The notes below the pieces were generated by a model, which had not been told where the DNA came from, made no database searches, and saw nothing but the letters and a program-made list of their open reading frames with translations. Source: Polaribacter cellanae (GTDB taxonomy: Bacteria > Bacteroidota > Bacteroidia > Flavobacteriales > Flavobacteriaceae). From it: 64,000 nt of DNA. Of this stretch, positions 23,683 to 33,205 are shown piece by piece; the first letter of the stretch is position 1, and the number at the start of each line of letters is the position of its first letter. The position numbers and the translations under genes are program-made. The stretch spans positions 1,850,001 through 1,914,000 of the forward strand of contig NZ_CP071869.1 in NCBI RefSeq assembly GCF_017569185.1, written 5' to 3'.

Positions 23683-24041
23683 AACGGCCCTTTATCCCGA
23701 GGACCATTATAAGTTACCTTCCACATCCCGTTTTCTTTTACAAGCTTGAAAATACCTGGCTTTCCATCATAGGAAGTGCTGTACTTTACCCAAGTATTCT
23801 CGCCTTCCTTCTTCTCGTCCAGAATTTCCACGGTAACTTCTTTCTCAGGCGTCGGGATCATATCCTGGATGGCGACCAGGCTGGCATAGCCTTCTTCAGT
23901 AGTATGCGCCTTTAGTGCCGATTTGTCTTTTGTGAAAAAGCTTTGAGCTACGACTTTGGCAGTTTCAGCAGGTGTCAAATTTTTAGTTTCTGAACAAGAC
24001 AGAAATGAAATGAGCAAAGTGAAAATAAATATATGTTTCAT
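23679..24041 (-). CDS. DUF4878-like lipoprotein
   Basis: 120 aa with a lipoprotein signal peptide (MKHIFIFTLLISFLSCSE, lipobox Cys16). The rest has the NTF2-like pattern AETAKVVAQSFFTKDKSALKAHT and GIFKLVKENGMWKVTYNG of DUF4878. It is the last gene of the tra operon and may be an outer-envelope accessory of the conjugation machine. Function unknown. Confidence 0.75.
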   Translation of the reverse strand: MKHIFIFTLLISFLSCSETKNLTPAETAKVVAQSFFTKDKSALKAHTTEEGYASLVAIQDMIPTPEKEVTVEILDEKKEGENTWVKYSTSYDGKPGIFKLVKENGMWKVTYNGPRDKGPF

Positions 24042-24048
24042 AATCCAA

Positions 24049-24903
24049 TCAATTTGGGTTGTTAATCATCCTATGCGGTATCTTCAGTTTTATGTTGCGT
24101 TCCCCGTTTTTTTCGTTCAGTTCCAAAATTGCCCGACGCTCATTCGATATGGAAAACTTGGGCATCACATAAACCAGTTTGGCCTTAGAACCTTCCTTGA
24201 TTCTTGATGGCACTTGATACCGAAAAAGAGGTTCTTTACATATACGTTGCAAAGACTTCTTTTTGCCTTTTTGTCGAGCTTCAAGGGATAGATTCAAAAA
24301 GTTCAAATCATAATCCATTGAAGAATTGTTCTCTATCTCGATAACAAAATACAGTTCATCCTTATCAAAAACAATTTCCTCAAGACTCAACACGACACCA
24401 TCATTACGCTTTCTTTTCAGGGCAACACGACTTTGGATATTCAATAAATAAGAGCAGAACCTCTCATAATATTGAACCTTGCCCAATGGTGTTTTAGGTG
24501 TATGCTTTATGCCCAAAGTCTCATCAACCGACCCATTTTCATTCCCGATACTACTTGACCTGGGGATAAAATAATTGAGTTTTGAAAGTTCTGCCTTATA
24601 GGCTATAATATACGAAAAAATTGAGCCATTATTATTAATTACCAGTAGGTTGCTTTCTTTTCCGGGCTTGGCTTGCAGTAGTCCCAAATGTTGTTCTTTT
24701 TCCCGATTAAAGGTAAACACGAAGTTATCCGAACCTGTAAGCCCTTGCCGTATGGGATTGGGAAAGAACAGGGCAACGTTTTTGGTGTCGTTCGCATAGA
24801 TAGTGTCTAGAACTTGATTTGTTTGAGCTATAACCTGTGCCGAGCAAAACCGAGGTGCGAAAGGGTAAACTACAAGAACTAAAATGATAATAATCTTTTT
24901 CAT
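24049..24903 (-). CDS. traN: Conjugative transposon protein TraN (DUF4138)
   Basis: 284 aa with a signal peptide (MKKIIIILVLVVYPFAPRFCSA). DUF4138 features follow: NVALFFPNPIRQGLTGSDNFVFTFNRE and FVIEIENNSSMDYDLNFL. TraN is the VirB9-like outer-membrane-complex partner in Bacteroidota T4SSs. It is downstream of traM in the minus-strand tra operon. Confidence 0.88.
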   Translation of the reverse strand: MKKIIIILVLVVYPFAPRFCSAQVIAQTNQVLDTIYANDTKNVALFFPNPIRQGLTGSDNFVFTFNREKEQHLGLLQAKPGKESNLLVINNNGSIFSYIIAYKAELSKLNYFIPRSSSIGNENGSVDETLGIKHTPKTPLGKVQYYERFCSYLLNIQSRVALKRKRNDGVVLSLEEIVFDKDELYFVIEIENNSSMDYDLNFLNLSLEARQKGKKKSLQRICKEPLFRYQVPSRIKEGSKAKLVYVMPKFSISNERRAILELNEKNGERNIKLKIPHRMINNPN

Positions 24904-24926
24904 AAGAGTGGGTTTTTAAATGCCCA

Positions 24927-25862
24927 TTATGGGCTATATTTTGGTTTTAGGATTAATCTGTAGTTGTTGAGGATGGTCACTCGAACCCTTCGATTGGAAC
25001 GTCTAAAGACCTGTGTAATACCGCCCACTTGTGGAACAGATGGAATGTTGATGTCGCTGATGACGTCATCCAGCACTTCTTTGCTTACTTCGTCACGAAA
25101 GTTATTTTCTACATAAATGCCCTCGCTGCCGTCTTCTAAATCGAATGCCTTGAGTTTGGTGGGATGATGATTGATGTTTTCTATCTCGATCAGAGCACGA
25201 TTGGGTTGAAAACTGATAAAGCCAAAAACAGGTGTGTGCGCCGGCATTAATTTTCCATTGATGGTTGCCGCTTTGGTCAATCGCATCCTCAGCCGACTGT
25301 TGGCTTGGACCACTTGGTTACCATCGACAACCACAGAAATGGTCTCATCTGTGTTTCCAAGAACAGTATGTTCATTGATTTTTGGGTCAGCTGCAAAAAA
25401 GAGTTGGTGTTCGAGACCAAGCTCTTTGGCCTGTATTTTTTGTTCGCGTAAAATTTCAGTAGAATCTACCTCTGTTTTGACATTTTGAGAACGTTTTCTT
25501 CTTGTCGATGTACGAGCTCTTCTTTCGGAATATTCAATCCTATTGGCCTTGTAGATGCTATCCACCACACGCTGTTTTTCAAGTTGTGGCAAATCCGGAT
25601 TGTAAACGCCTGTTGAATCAATGAGTTTTTCATCATAAATGCTCGGTGCATTGGTTTCCCTGACTTTCTTGAGGTCATTGATGGCATCCAGTTTGGAATT
25701 ATATTCCTTTTGATTTTCCTCCAGCTCTGGCACCAAGGTCTGGTTTAGGTTTTCAGTTTCGGTCTCGTCATCGCCCATTATCATCATTGAATAGGCTATG
25801 AGGAAAATGAAAATCACTACCAGAACCGCAGCAAATACTATTTTATTCTTTTCTACTTTCAT
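24927..25862 (-). CDS. traM: Conjugative transposon protein TraM
   Basis: 311 aa. One N-terminal membrane anchor (about 9-28, IVFAAVLVVIFIFLIAYSMM), a long charged periplasmic linker (30-155), and a C-terminal beta domain (LRMRLTKAATINGKLMPAHTPVFGFIS). The architecture is VirB10-like: it spans inner membrane to outer complex. Its start overlaps the end of traK by 20 bp. Confidence 0.9.
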   Translation of the reverse strand: MKVEKNKIVFAAVLVVIFIFLIAYSMMIMGDDETETENLNQTLVPELEENQKEYNSKLDAINDLKKVRETNAPSIYDEKLIDSTGVYNPDLPQLEKQRVVDSIYKANRIEYSERRARTSTRRKRSQNVKTEVDSTEILREQKIQAKELGLEHQLFFAADPKINEHTVLGNTDETISVVVDGNQVVQANSRLRMRLTKAATINGKLMPAHTPVFGFISFQPNRALIEIENINHHPTKLKAFDLEDGSEGIYVENNFRDEVSKEVLDDVISDINIPSVPQVGGITQVFRRSNRRVRVTILNNYRLILKPKYSP

Positions 25863-26466
25863 CAGTCAATTTTTTAAGGGTATTTTCAAAATATTCAGTA
25901 ATCAACAGGCCGTGCGGATTGCTGGGAAAGTTTCGGTCCACCGTAATCAGCTTTCCGGAAGAAACCAGCTCATAAGTATCGACTACACTTCCTCTATTGA
26001 TTTCAAAAATGGTCATAGTTCTAAACCCATAAGAGCCATTTTGTTCAATGATTTTAGAATCAATGCTCAGTACCTTTTGTACCAAGGAATATTGTAACAG
26101 TCGGTTATATACACCATCCGATTTCTTTTGGCGATAGAGGTTGTCCACAGAGCTGTTGCCCAGCCAAAGTGCCTTTTCCAGATTCTTTTCGTAATTGCTG
26201 GCATCAATATTATAGAAATAGGTATGGAAGAGTTCCAAATGGGCAAGAGCCTCAACTTTGAAATTCTCTTTTTGTGTGACGAGCTTAAGTGGGATGATAC
26301 TACCATCCGTATTGATGGCAAAAGCACTATTCAGCACTTTTTTATTGGCAGAAAAGGCCATCCATAGTGCTATTGAACTGGACAAGAATGCAAATACGAC
26401 AACCGCCAGTACGATAAACCGATTCAGTTTTAGAACCTTGTAAATATCCTTGTATGGTGTTTTCAT
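25843..26466 (-). CDS. traK: Conjugative transposon protein TraK
   Basis: 207 aa with a short cytoplasmic end, one membrane helix (about 17-37) and a periplasmic VirB8-like domain (HLELFHTYFYNIDASNYEKNLEKALWLG). The sequence MKTPYKDIYKVLKLNRFIVL is characteristic of TraK. It overlaps traM by 20 bp, leaving no room for a separate traL. Confidence 0.9.
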   Translation of the reverse strand: MKTPYKDIYKVLKLNRFIVLAVVVFAFLSSSIALWMAFSANKKVLNSAFAINTDGSIIPLKLVTQKENFKVEALAHLELFHTYFYNIDASNYEKNLEKALWLGNSSVDNLYRQKKSDGVYNRLLQYSLVQKVLSIDSKIIEQNGSYGFRTMTIFEINRGSVVDTYELVSSGKLITVDRNFPSNPHGLLITEYFENTLKKLTDESRKE

Positions 26467-26477
26467 AGATATTGTAA

Positions 26478-27320
26478 TTAGTTGGAAAAAAGTCTTAGTG
26501 TGAATGAGGTAGCACGTCGGTACAGTTTGAATTTCAAAAAGACGATGAAACCGACAGAACCGAGCTGAACTACTGGCGCAAAGAATCCACTTCCAACGTC
26601 CGTTCCGAAAAGGTTGGTCCAGAAATTGGTATTGATTTCTGTGTAAATGGCATTCACGAATATGTTGACCAGAAAAAATGCTGGAACGAGCATATAGACC
26701 GCCGCATACAGCTTAAAGAAATTATAGGCGAGCGACCGAAACTTTTCAAAAACGGCCAAACTTATGACCAACGGGAAGAAAGCCTGCATTATGCCCAAGA
26801 GGAAGAAACGTTCAGCCAGAAAAAGTGGATAGATGAACAAGTCCAACAACCATAGAATCATCCCCAGGATGAACGCAATAGTCTTAAAGCCATAAAGTGG
26901 AGTGATAAGAGCTTCGTATAACAAAGTCATAGCTGCTTTGGCAACTTCTATCACGCTTACCTCTTCCTCTATGGGAATATCCTGCATTTGTAAAGGCAAT
27001 AGTGCTGGCGCAGTCCCTCGATACTGGCCTTCAATGGCCACCAAAATACCATCAAAGAATCCGAGCACTTGCGTCGAAAAAATAACCAACAGCACAATGG
27101 CAAAATTCTTCGCAAGTTCGCCCGGACTCAGCCCCCAAGTGTAGCCGTCCTTATCGGCTATTCCCTCATTGTATTTTTTGAGAATGTTGATGAGAAAAAA
27201 CAATACGGCAAGTGTCTTCATTCCCGCAATGGTATATTGCGAGAAACTACTGTTTTGAATTGTCTGAAATACAGTATCAACGTATTCCAATCCGAACGAT
27301 AAAAGAATTGCCGCAGTCAT
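26478..27320 (-). CDS. traJ: Conjugative transposon protein TraJ
   Basis: 280-aa polytopic membrane protein with about six hydrophobic stretches (for example 32-50, 71-90, 135-165, 168-205, 213-232), corresponding to the VirB6-like channel component TraJ. It is between traI and traK and separated from each by 2-11 bp. Confidence 0.85.
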   Translation of the reverse strand: MTAAILLSFGLEYVDTVFQTIQNSSFSQYTIAGMKTLAVLFFLINILKKYNEGIADKDGYTWGLSPGELAKNFAIVLLVIFSTQVLGFFDGILVAIEGQYRGTAPALLPLQMQDIPIEEEVSVIEVAKAAMTLLYEALITPLYGFKTIAFILGMILWLLDLFIYPLFLAERFFLLGIMQAFFPLVISLAVFEKFRSLAYNFFKLYAAVYMLVPAFFLVNIFVNAIYTEINTNFWTNLFGTDVGSGFFAPVVQLGSVGFIVFLKFKLYRRATSFTLRLFSN

Positions 27321-27322
27321 TT

Positions 27323-27910
27323 TTAATAAGCCGTTTCCCTGTTATTGATTTTGTCCTGCATCTTTCTAAAGGAAATGATGTCTCTATACCGTCTGGTCTT
27401 GGTGGTGATATTAGAAATCATTTCTTGGGATTCTTTTTCTTTCTGTTTTAATACTTCAGCACGTTCAGCGTCGCTCATTTTTAGATAGTCACTCGATAGG
27501 ACTTCATCGATGAAATCTACCGTATCCAATGAATTCTGAACAATGGCTTCAAAGGATTCAGTAACGCGGGCAACTTCATCTGGTTTGATGTAGGGTGAAT
27601 TGAGAATATCCTGCAGGTCGGTCTGCATCACCTGAATCAACCTCTGATTGTTCTGACCGATTTCTTCGACCGCTCTCAATTGTTGTACCACGCTTGATAC
27701 CTTTTCGATGGCTTCTTTTGCATCTTTCAGGAATTTTACGGACTTAATCATTTCGGCAGTCTGTTTTCCGGATTCTATCAGTTGTTTGACCAGGCTGATA
27801 AAATTAGTATTGTCATAAACGGGCATTCCCTGAGCGGTAGTACCGTTGGGTGATAAAAGAGTAATCGAAAGGATTAACCCAAATAAAAGTGTCTTGAATT
27901 TTGTCTTCAT
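27323..27910 (-). CDS. traI: Conjugative transposon protein TraI (DUF4141-like)
   Basis: 195 aa with a signal peptide (about 1-27, FGLILSITLLSPNGTTAQG) and a mainly helical, VirB5-like mature part (LVKQLIESGKQTAEMIKSVKFLKDAKEAIEKVSS). VirB5-like proteins act at the channel tip or in assembly. It lies 5 bp downstream of the traG ATPase gene. Confidence 0.82.
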   Translation of the reverse strand: MKTKFKTLLFGLILSITLLSPNGTTAQGMPVYDNTNFISLVKQLIESGKQTAEMIKSVKFLKDAKEAIEKVSSVVQQLRAVEEIGQNNQRLIQVMQTDLQDILNSPYIKPDEVARVTESFEAIVQNSLDTVDFIDEVLSSDYLKMSDAERAEVLKQKEKESQEMISNITTKTRRYRDIISFRKMQDKINNRETAY

Positions 27911-27915
27911 ATTAT

Positions 27916-30318
27916 TTAATTTTTAGATGTGAATTGAATGATTGCTTTTTGCATATCCTGATGCTCGTTGTAGAACTTCATTATTTCCTCATTTTCCTTA
28001 CCGTCCGTGAGGTAAGCGGCATAGACTTCCTTCGGGACTTCGAGACGGAAGATGTTGCTCTCTCGACCTATTTTGATAAACATTTCTGTGTACTTACGAG
28101 GACCGGATAGGTTATTCTTGATGGATTTTAATTGGTTCAGGTCGTGACTGGATAGGTTTAGCCGCTTGACCAATTCGTCATAGCCTTTTTCATTGTTCAG
28201 GCTATAAATAACCTGTGTGTTTTCCAGTATGCTTGCCGATGTCGAATTGTTGGGCAGCTGATTGATGGATTGCAGAATAATCCCAATCGCACCATTCTGT
28301 TTTCTGATGGCTTGATAGTAGAATTCGACACTTTCCAGTACGTTGTCAAATTTTAGTTGTTTGGCAAACTCATCGAAAAGGATGATGCCTTTTTCAGCAC
28401 GGTTTTTCCAAATGGTTCTTTGGATAGCTGACTTGATCAGCTTCAACATTACGGACAGGATTTCTTTATTGTCTTTGACTTCATCTAGTTCAAAAACAAT
28501 CAATCGCTTGTCCTCAATTTTATAGGTCTGGTCTTCACTCACTTCAAATAGAAAACTGTATAGACCATCGCCGACATATTCGGACATTACGTGCAAAAAG
28601 CTTGTAACGTTGAAGTAGTCGGGATGGATTTTTAAGGTGCTCAGAAGCTCTTTCTGATTCCTTTCTATAAAACTGTAAAAACCATCCAAAGAGTGGTTTT
28701 CTGATATGCTATCGTAATAGTGGCGCAATATCTTTTTAACCGAAACCGATTGTGCTTTGGTCACTTTTAAATCTGATGCGAACAACTCAAAAAGGAATAC
28801 TGATAAGTCTTCCAAGCGTTCAGGCGTCAGGTCGTCTTTGCTACCTATGTAAAAAGGGTTGATGCCAAGGTTCTTTCCGCTTTCATAGCGTAGTACTGTA
28901 TATTTTTCTGGGTAGAGTTTGGCAAACTTGGTGTAGGATCCACCAAGGTCGATAATGACCAGACGAACACCACTTTCAAAATATTGGCGTAGAATGTTAT
29001 TGGCCAAGAAAGACTTGCCCTCACCGGTGGGCGCAAAAATGGCAAAGTTCCGTGCCTTGATGCGCTTCTTGCGCTCATCCCAAACATCCTTTAGAACGGG
29101 AATGTTGTGTTCACGGTCGTTGAATATGATACCAGTAGCATCGGACTTGTAGTTCGTATTATTGATGAACAGGCAGAGGGCGTGTTTTAAATCCGTTACA
29201 TATAAATCATTATTCGAGAGATTGGAAGAAAAACAGAAATAGCTGTTCAGGATGTAGTTCTTGCGTTCTTCGCCTCTTGGGTAATATGGGATAATATCCA
29301 GTTCCTTAAATTCGGTCTTGATTTTTGAGGTAATTGAATCGAGGCTTTTTTGGTCTTTCGCCCAATACACCACGTTGAGATGCCCACGGATAATCCGTGC
29401 ATTATCATCGGCATTGATTTGGTCAAGGATATGCTGGATTTTGCCGAGTACCACTTTGTTCTGTGACCCGAAGTTGGAACTTTTGTTTAGTTCTTCGACT
29501 TTCTTATCCAGCAGCTTGCGCCACTTCTGTTTGTCGTCCAAATAAAGGATTTGGTTGACGATATGGTTTTCGTTAAGCGTAAGCCCTAAACCATCAATAA
29601 ACCCTTGATGAAACACAAAATCGTCAGAAGTGAATTTCTCATTGGTCTTGCTACTCTGTACACTTTCGCCAAAGCACAGTTCGCTATTGATGGCCAGGGC
29701 ATCAAAATGGTTTTCCCCTATATAAATGTCATTTTTGCCAAGGATGGCATCGGTATCGTAGCCTTCACTAAACCCGTTGAAATACGTGGTAGTCAATTCC
29801 TGTATTTCTTTCGATTTAAGCGAAACAAAATCCATTTTCCGACTGTTGTTGATGAATGCTATGGAATCACTTACCGAGTTGACGAAGCTCTTTACGTTCT
29901 CGTCATATTCCTGAACAATACTCTTTGAAATCTTTCGGAAAGGATTGATGTACTTGGCATTGTTCAATGTTTTGTTTTTGGTCAGGATGAAGTACAAATA
30001 GCATTTATGCTCGATATATTCTCGTCCTCTAAAATGGTTGTATGTTGCTCTTTCGAGAAAGCTTTCATTGGGTAGCTGTTTTGAGATATAGGATTTCTTC
30101 AAATAGATGTCCTGTTTATGGACGACTGTTCCTACCAGAAGGGATTTCAACGCTTGAAACCAAGCACCGTGTATATCCTCAAAATCCTTTTCGGACAACG
30201 AATAGATTTCAGGTAAGTTACCTTCATAGCACAAAACCACATTGCCATTATTGGCAAACACGATATTGTCCTGAATATCTGTGATGGGCTGATATGCCGA
30301 TAGGGTCATCTTATTCAT
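27916..30318 (-). CDS. traG: TraG conjugation ATPase (VirB4-like)
   Basis: 800 aa, the largest gene of the element. The N-terminal VirB4 domain (about 1-400) precedes a P-loop FAPTGEGKSFLANNILR and IIDLGGSYTKFAKL, and a Walker B-like motif IILFDEFAKQLKF. In Bacteroidota nomenclature TraG is the VirB4 ATPase that powers channel assembly, not the coupling protein at 19223. Its start overlaps the end of traF by 8 bp. Confidence 0.92.
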   Translation of the reverse strand: MNKMTLSAYQPITDIQDNIVFANNGNVVLCYEGNLPEIYSLSEKDFEDIHGAWFQALKSLLVGTVVHKQDIYLKKSYISKQLPNESFLERATYNHFRGREYIEHKCYLYFILTKNKTLNNAKYINPFRKISKSIVQEYDENVKSFVNSVSDSIAFINNSRKMDFVSLKSKEIQELTTTYFNGFSEGYDTDAILGKNDIYIGENHFDALAINSELCFGESVQSSKTNEKFTSDDFVFHQGFIDGLGLTLNENHIVNQILYLDDKQKWRKLLDKKVEELNKSSNFGSQNKVVLGKIQHILDQINADDNARIIRGHLNVVYWAKDQKSLDSITSKIKTEFKELDIIPYYPRGEERKNYILNSYFCFSSNLSNNDLYVTDLKHALCLFINNTNYKSDATGIIFNDREHNIPVLKDVWDERKKRIKARNFAIFAPTGEGKSFLANNILRQYFESGVRLVIIDLGGSYTKFAKLYPEKYTVLRYESGKNLGINPFYIGSKDDLTPERLEDLSVFLFELFASDLKVTKAQSVSVKKILRHYYDSISENHSLDGFYSFIERNQKELLSTLKIHPDYFNVTSFLHVMSEYVGDGLYSFLFEVSEDQTYKIEDKRLIVFELDEVKDNKEILSVMLKLIKSAIQRTIWKNRAEKGIILFDEFAKQLKFDNVLESVEFYYQAIRKQNGAIGIILQSINQLPNNSTSASILENTQVIYSLNNEKGYDELVKRLNLSSHDLNQLKSIKNNLSGPRKYTEMFIKIGRESNIFRLEVPKEVYAAYLTDGKENEEIMKFYNEHQDMQKAIIQFTSKN

Positions 30319-30589
30319 AGTTAAATCCCGAATTGCGTTTGTTACTGATGATTTTTGGAAAAGGATTCCCCATTTGAAAAAGCTGTGGATTGTGGGCGAT
30401 TCGGGTCAATGAGATGTAGAGTGCAGCATTGATTACGAGCAGACCGATGATGATGCCGAAGCTGAAGGAAAAGATGATGACCAAGAGTGAAACCAAAATG
30501 GCCACCATCATCAAGGCAAACAGCGAAAGAGGCAGCCCAAAGATGACTGCCCGTTTTCGAATATTTCTATAGACCTCGTACCGTTTCAT
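30311..30589 (-). CDS. traF: Conjugative transposon protein TraF (DUF4133)
   Basis: 92 aa with two membrane helices (about 16-36 and 39-58) after the typical opening KRYEVYRNIRKRAVIFGLP, and ending KIISNKRNSGFNYE. It is a VirB3-like small inner-membrane subunit. It sits between traE (1-bp gap) and traG (8-bp overlap). Confidence 0.85.
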   Translation of the reverse strand: MKRYEVYRNIRKRAVIFGLPLSLFALMMVAILVSLLVIIFSFSFGIIIGLLVINAALYISLTRIAHNPQLFQMGNPFPKIISNKRNSGFNYE

Positions 30590-30590
30590 A

Positions 30591-30878
30591 TTACACTACG
30601 ATTCCGATTAGGTAAGTAAAGATGCCTACAACTGCCCCAGCGATTAGGACAAAGACGAGTACACGGGTAATCCCTTTTTTGAGGTCGGCATTTTCACCAA
30701 AGAAATGTCCAGCATTGAAGAGGAAACCAATTAAGAAGATAACCCCTAAAATGATTGGGAAAATGGTTCGGATGGTATCGGAAACATCATTTACCGAATC
30801 TTCAATGCCACCAATCTGCGCAAAAAGTGATGTGGATAATAGCGAAAGAAGCGATGCCAAATAATATGATTTTTTCAT
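30591..30878 (-). CDS. traE: Conjugative transposon protein TraE (DUF4134, VirB2-like)
   Basis: 95 aa: a cleavable N-terminal segment (about 1-20), then two hydrophobic segments (about 36-58, 71-92). The pattern DVSDTIRTIFPIILGVIFLIGFLFNAG is that of the pilin-like TraE. It is the first gene of the tra operon; the gap to the divergent amidase gene must hold the operon promoter. Confidence 0.87.
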   Translation of the reverse strand: MKKSYYLASLLSLLSTSLFAQIGGIEDSVNDVSDTIRTIFPIILGVIFLIGFLFNAGHFFGENADLKKGITRVLVFVLIAGAVVGIFTYLIGIVV

Positions 30879-31067
30879 AACGAACGAGTTTAAAATTTTG
30901 GTTCATTTTTGTTTTGTGAAATTTACATATATTTGAATATAAATACCTGAAAATCAAATATTTGTGAATAAAATATTATTTGATATAGATTGGTTTCCGA
31001 TGGTATTAATTGGTGTCAAATTCTATGGAAATTTGAAGCCGACCTGTTGATAACCCAAAAAATTAAA

Positions 31068-31700
31068 ATGAAAAACCTGCTCAAAAACGTCAGTTTTGTG
31101 ATTTTACTTCTGAAAAGTTGCATCCTTTTGAGTCAGGATCTGGACGCAAAAAAGATAATTATCATTGACCCTGGCCACGGTGGAAAAGATTCCGGTGCAA
31201 TAGGTAAAAATCATATCCAGGAAAAGTATGTGGTTTTGGATATAGCAAATGCCATTTTGAAGCTAAATGATAAGCTAAAAGCACCTTTGGATATTTATTT
31301 GACTCGATACAGCGATACGCTCATTTCGCTATCTGATAGAACCAAGCTGGTCAAAGTCCTAAAAGCAGATTTGTTCGTGTCGTTGCATTGCAATCATTCG
31401 GATAATGCAAATGCAAGAGGGGTTGAGGTTTATGTTTCTGATAGAAAATCAAAATACCGAAATAATTCTACTTGGCTTGCTTTCCAAATGCAAGCTGCGG
31501 TTAATCAAGAATTAGGTTTTGAGAGTAGGGGTGTGAAGTTTGCGAATTTTCAGGTGCTACGTGAAACCATTGATTATTGCCCTTCGGTACTTTTGGAATT
31601 GGGATTTTTGAGTAATGTGGATGAAGGCAAGTATATTTCAGATTCCACTAGCATCCAACCTATTGCATTGACCATATTACAATCCCTTCAAAAACATTAG
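31068..31700 (+). CDS. N-acetylmuramoyl-L-alanine amidase
   Basis: 210 aa from ATG 31068; an earlier in-frame ATG exists, but MKNLLKNVSFVILLLKSCILL is the natural signal peptide. Amidase_3 motifs are intact: IIDPGHGGKDSGA with the zinc His, the following Glu (KYVVLDIA region), SLHCNHSDN with the second His, and VLLELGFLSN with the catalytic Glu. It cuts peptidoglycan peptides and probably opens the wall for the transfer channel. It diverges from the tra operon; a TATATTTG box (30928-30935) is a possible promoter. Confidence 0.9.
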   Translation: MKNLLKNVSFVILLLKSCILLSQDLDAKKIIIIDPGHGGKDSGAIGKNHIQEKYVVLDIANAILKLNDKLKAPLDIYLTRYSDTLISLSDRTKLVKVLKADLFVSLHCNHSDNANARGVEVYVSDRKSKYRNNSTWLAFQMQAAVNQELGFESRGVKFANFQVLRETIDYCPSVLLELGFLSNVDEGKYISDSTSIQPIALTILQSLQKH

Positions 31701-31704
31701 AATT

Positions 31705-31803
31705 ATGAAAGAACTATTTTTAGAGTTAACAAATAGCTTAAAGGATATTGTGTTACAATTCATCTCAGAAGTGATTCTGCTATATAAATCCTTCAGAAAT
31801 TGA
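31705..31803 (+). CDS. Possible 32-aa ORF after the amidase
   Basis: ATG at 31705, 4 bp after the amidase stop, opens 32 codons (MKELFLELTNSLKDIVLQFI onwards), one amphipathic helix. It ends 1 bp before the convergent DnaC-like gene's stop. Translation is plausible by coupling, but nothing else supports it. Confidence 0.3.
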   Translation: MKELFLELTNSLKDIVLQFISEVILLYKSFRN

Positions 31804-31804
31804 G

Positions 31805-32467
31805 CTACTTCCTTTTGTCCCTAGCTTTTGTATCAAAAGCAATCAAATTAAAGAGCTCTCGCATTCTACTACGGACACGATTACCATAACGTTCTTCCAA
31901 TTCTTCAGCATTCAGATTGGTGGTGGCGTGGGTCTTAATTTTGCGTTTAGTTTCGAGATATAGATCATAGCGAGAAAGTAGTACTTCGCCCATTACATTC
32001 AAGTCTTTGCCGTAAAATCTACCGGAAGGTTCGACACCCAAATCATCAAAGCAATAGAATTTGTTGTTACCATATTCTTCAACCGTTTTAAATCCTAAAT
32101 AGTTAAAGCTGAATGTTACGTTACGACAGGGAATCATTTCATAAGGACGTTGTAACGGCACAATATGACGAAGCAATTTCATCAAACTGGTTTTACCACA
32201 GCCTACAGGTCCGGAAAGCAGAATCCCTTTGTCAATGTCGATTTCATATTTCTCACAGTTTTCCTTGTCTCTTATGAAGTATGAACATAGCCTCAGCAGA
32301 ATATCCTTATCCTCATGGTAAATCCTAAATTTTTTACCGAACAATAATTTGCCCTTCGCATTCAGGTAAATCAGAATTTTCGGGAAATCGTAGAGAACGC
32401 TTTTGCCATCGAATTTTCCCAGCGAATATTCCACACCACCTTCGATAATTTTAGAGGGGTTGTCCAT
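31805..32467 (-). CDS. DnaC/IstB-like AAA+ ATPase
   Basis: 220 aa. Walker A GPVGCGKTSLMKLL (about 87-100), Walker B-like FYCFDDLGVEP, and the sensor region HATTNLNAEELEERYGNRVRSRMRELFNLI typical of DnaC helicase loaders. It overlaps the upstream replication-type gene by 17 bp, so it probably loads the replicative helicase at the element's own origin during circular replication (inference). Confidence 0.83.
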   Translation of the reverse strand: MDNPSKIIEGGVEYSLGKFDGKSVLYDFPKILIYLNAKGKLLFGKKFRIYHEDKDILLRLCSYFIRDKENCEKYEIDIDKGILLSGPVGCGKTSLMKLLRHIVPLQRPYEMIPCRNVTFSFNYLGFKTVEEYGNNKFYCFDDLGVEPSGRFYGKDLNVMGEVLLSRYDLYLETKRKIKTHATTNLNAEELEERYGNRVRSRMRELFNLIAFDTKARDKRK

Positions 32468-33203
32468 AATCCTTATTTTTAGTGGTTCGCAAGTTGTCCT
32501 TGATTTGGGACACTTCTTTTTTGTTTAGTTTGTTTTCTTCTTCGAAAAGCTCGGTTCTATCCATCCAGTTTGTGGCCAATGAACGCCAATCCCGAATCGG
32601 TTTTCCGTCGCTTGTTTTCCATTCTCGGTCTGCATAATGCACGTAGAATTTTTTTCCTTCATCAGCATCAAAACCTTTTTCTTCAAAAAATAAAATAACG
32701 GCCTGCCTGCCCTTTGACTGTTTTATATTGTTTTCTTGTTTGTTATTGTTTGTATTAGTTACCAATGCTTGTCCACCTATGGGACGGTGTTGGTACACAA
32801 CCTGTCCGTTTTTGGGATGGTGGTGTCCCTCAAGCGGTACACCTCTGGGATGGTACTGTTCCGCAAGCTGTTCTAAAATGGGATTGTACTGTCCCGCGAC
32901 TGGTTCATCACTTGTCCCGATTATGGCCATCTTGATTTTACTGCCTTTGTATGGGTTGTTTGATGGGAAGTAGGACAGGTAAAGCCAAGCATCCAATTCC
33001 ACAATACATCTATGATATGTGGACTTAGAACCTATTTTGGCACAACGCATCAATTCCCTACGGTTCACGTAGAATTCATCCATAAACCGAGAGCTGTTCC
33101 ATTCCTGGAACAGCGCCATATACAAACTGATATGGGTAGGGTTTAGGCGGTCATCAAAATAGAATTTTTCAAAAGCCGCGTTGAGTAGCTTTATATAGTT
33201 CAT
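32451..33203 (-). CDS. Replication-initiation-like winged-helix protein
   Basis: 250 aa. The N-terminal part (about 1-90) has a winged-helix pattern (RLNPTHISLYMALFQEWN, ELMRCAKIGSKSTYHRCIVEL). A variable linker rich in His, Gln and Asn follows (130-165). The C-terminal DnaD/DnaT-like helix holds KFYVHYADREWKTSDGKPIRDWRSLATNWM, a motif seen in primosome-type proteins. It is between an HTH gene and the DnaC-like ATPase; it is likely the origin-binding or helicase-recruiting factor. Confidence 0.7.
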   Translation of the reverse strand: MNYIKLLNAAFEKFYFDDRLNPTHISLYMALFQEWNSSRFMDEFYVNRRELMRCAKIGSKSTYHRCIVELDAWLYLSYFPSNNPYKGSKIKMAIIGTSDEPVAGQYNPILEQLAEQYHPRGVPLEGHHHPKNGQVVYQHRPIGGQALVTNTNNNKQENNIKQSKGRQAVILFFEEKGFDADEGKKFYVHYADREWKTSDGKPIRDWRSLATNWMDRTELFEEENKLNKKEVSQIKDNLRTTKNKDYGQPL

Positions 33204-33205
33204 AT

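Noticed and set aside
19223..30318. Two redundant TraG coupling proteins
   Set aside because: The 526-aa protein has N-terminal membrane segments and is VirD4-like; the 800-aa one is VirB4-like. They share a name tradition, not a function.
32728..32973. Plus-strand ORF opposite the replication gene
   Set aside because: It is a shadow of the coding strand; its Cys/Trp-rich repeats come from the antisense of the low-complexity linker.
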